A stretch of 7,328 nt of DNA, taken from BS150m-G50 sp964501185 [NCBI: uncultured Bacteroidia bacterium] (GTDB lineage: Bacteria > CAIWAD01 > BS150m-G50). The stretch covers positions 1-7,328 of the forward strand of contig CAZCRT010000064.1 in the NCBI GenBank assembly GCA_964501185.1. Direction: 5' to 3'. The position numbers and the translations under genes were made by a program. Below, piece after piece: positions 6,403-7,328 of this stretch (positions are counted from its first letter, which is position 1; the number at the start of each line of letters is the position of its first letter). The notes beneath the pieces are model-generated. The model made no database searches. It saw nothing but the letters and a program-made list of their open reading frames with translations, and was not told where the DNA came from.

Positions 6403-6864
6403 TTATCGTGCATCTCGTTTTGAAAACAGCAATCCCGGCCAGGTCAGCAGAAAGAGTAAGTCAGCACTCAGTCCCAGCCAGCTGCCTGCCGCCGGGTCAG
6501 CGGAAACGAGAATACCGAAGGCCGGCCACCAGGGAAACAGCGGTTGCCAGTTGAAGGCGGTGTTGAAGATGACCACGATTAATGAAGCTGTTAACAACAC
6601 AAGAACCGGTTCCAGGATAATCGCAAGACGGCGACGTCCGGTACCGGGAGTGCCGATCAGTAGTAACAGTATGAGAACAGGCCAGAGGTAGGCAACACCA
6701 AGCAGAGGGATCGCAGCAGGATCATCAGCTATCATCATCCAGGAATAGGTCAGGACACAGGTGCCATCGGGTGCGGTATGGGAGTAAAGCGGTAGAAGAA
6801 GACAGGCCACCAGCAACACACCGGCAAACAGGCGAAATGAAGAAAGCAGTTTCCCAGGCTTCAT
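6403..6864 (-). CDS. Small four-helix membrane protein, function unknown
   Basis: A 153-residue hydrophobic protein that I do not recognise. Likely membrane segments are at about residues 10-28, 52-71, 80-104 and 127-147, with a further hydrophobic stretch at 109-121 (PLFPWWPAFGILV). The loop between helices 1 and 2 is polar, with a single cysteine (DGTCVLTYSW). A positively charged GRRR turn (76-79) precedes helix 3 and KRDAR ends the protein, suggesting those ends are cytoplasmic. The ATG has GGTGG six bases upstream. It starts 22 bases after the stop of the YqaA-like gene, which implies a shared transcript. No enzyme motif is visible. Confidence 0.8.
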   Translation of the reverse strand: MKPGKLLSSFRLFAGVLLVACLLLPLYSHTAPDGTCVLTYSWMMIADDPAAIPLLGVAYLWPVLILLLLIGTPGTGRRRLAIILEPVLVLLTASLIVVIFNTAFNWQPLFPWWPAFGILVSADPAAGSWLGLSADLLFLLTWPGLLFSKRDAR

Positions 6865-6870
6865 ATCTAA

Positions 6871-6875
6871 CCACC
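6871..6875 (-). promoter_or_regulatory. Ribosome binding site of the small membrane protein gene
   Basis: GGTGG on the - strand lies six bases before the ATG at 6864, within the 22-base gap after the YqaA-like gene. It supports this start. Confidence 0.5.
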
Positions 6876-6886
6876 ATTAGCGTTTT

Positions 6887-7321
6887 TTACGCCAGAATAA
6901 TGTAGCTGATAATCACATATCGAATCAGTTTCCCGGAAGTGACAAAAGCAAAGAAGAGAAACAGATTTATCTTCAGGACACCGGCAACCACCGTCAGTGG
7001 ATCGCCGATTACCGGCACCCAGGCGAAGAACAGACTGAACACCCCGTACTTTTTAAACCGCTGTTCCGCCCTGGCAAATTCTTTCTCAGAAATTCTTGAG
7101 ACCTTCCTGACGAGGATTATACTCCCCCAGTAGCCGATAGCATAATTCGTAAACGCTCCAAGAACATTACCGACCGTAGCAACACCAACCAGCATAGTCG
7201 GACTTAAACCATTCAATAATAAGAAGCTAAGAACAATTTCTGAACTCAACGGCAGTATTGTTGCAGACAAAAAGGAAGCCAGAAACAATCCGATGTAGCC
7301 AAACTCAGAGAAAAATTCCAT
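6887..7321 (-). CDS. yqaA: YqaA-like DedA/VTT-family inner-membrane protein
   Basis: A 144-residue protein that matches E. coli YqaA (142 residues) in length and motif order: FLASFLSATILPLSSEIVL (13-31; YqaA has a near-identical FLSATLLPGNSEVVL stretch), VGNVLGAFTNYAIGYWG (50-66), a basic amphipathic stretch with KKYG (90-93), AWVPVIGDPLTVVAG (100-114) and SGKLIRYVIISY (129-140). Known family: DedA/VTT (SNARE-associated) proteins, several of which act in membrane lipid or undecaprenyl-phosphate translocation; the role of the YqaA branch itself is not settled. The ATG is only 7 bases from the window end, so no ribosome binding site can be seen and an upstream extension cannot be excluded. The fit to the family N-terminus makes this start likely. 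It is the first visible gene of a probable two-gene operon. Confidence 0.9.
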   Translation of the reverse strand: MEFFSEFGYIGLFLASFLSATILPLSSEIVLSFLLLNGLSPTMLVGVATVGNVLGAFTNYAIGYWGSIILVRKVSRISEKEFARAEQRFKKYGVFSLFFAWVPVIGDPLTVVAGVLKINLFLFFAFVTSGKLIRYVIISYIILA

Positions 7322-7328
7322 AGTGTTA

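Noticed and set aside
6398-6691. Open frame on the + strand opposite the small membrane protein gene
   Set aside because: The - strand frame has membrane segments, a ribosome binding site and operon spacing, while the + strand product has no recognisable features.

Overview
The window comes from a bacterium with long, modular secreted proteins. The first protein ends in a type IX secretion (T9SS) sorting domain with a YPNPFNP motif. That combination, the roughly balanced base composition, and the CotH/lamin-tail and PPC/ASH-like extracellular modules point to the FCB superphylum (Bacteroidota relatives and uncultivated lineages such as Zixibacteria, Eisenbacteria or KSB1). I cannot place it more precisely from the sequence. 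No mobile elements, tRNA, rRNA or CRISPR arrays were seen.

Layout. Bases 1-2763 (+) hold the 3' part of a large surface or secreted protein, cut by the window edge. It is built from two diverged copies of a Rossmann-like plus beta-sandwich module, an ASH-like domain, a PPC-like domain and the T9SS tail. Bases 2764-3128 are non-coding but rich in hairpins: two long stem-loops, a strong rho-independent terminator for the + strand, and a further terminator-like hairpin in the convergent gap. From 3129 onward all genes lie on the - strand. In their own order of transcription they are a YqaA/DedA-type membrane protein (7321-6887), a small four-helix membrane protein of unknown function (6864-6403), a secreted CotH-kinase/lamin-tail protein (6259-3593), and an HslR/Hsp15-like S4 RNA-binding protein (3557-3129).

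The two membrane proteins are 22 bases apart and probably form one transcription unit, whose promoter is outside the window. The CotH-like gene is preceded by a near-ideal sigma-54 (-24/-12) promoter. Its stop codon is 35 bases from the hslR-like start, so the two may be co-transcribed. The two large extracellular proteins converge and have no obvious shared pathway beyond both being exported.

The points most worth a second look are the sigma-54 promoter in front of the CotH-like gene, the consecutive RNA hairpins after the T9SS protein, and the duplicated Rossmann-like/beta module, whose function I cannot name. I see no clear evidence of a new multi-gene system.
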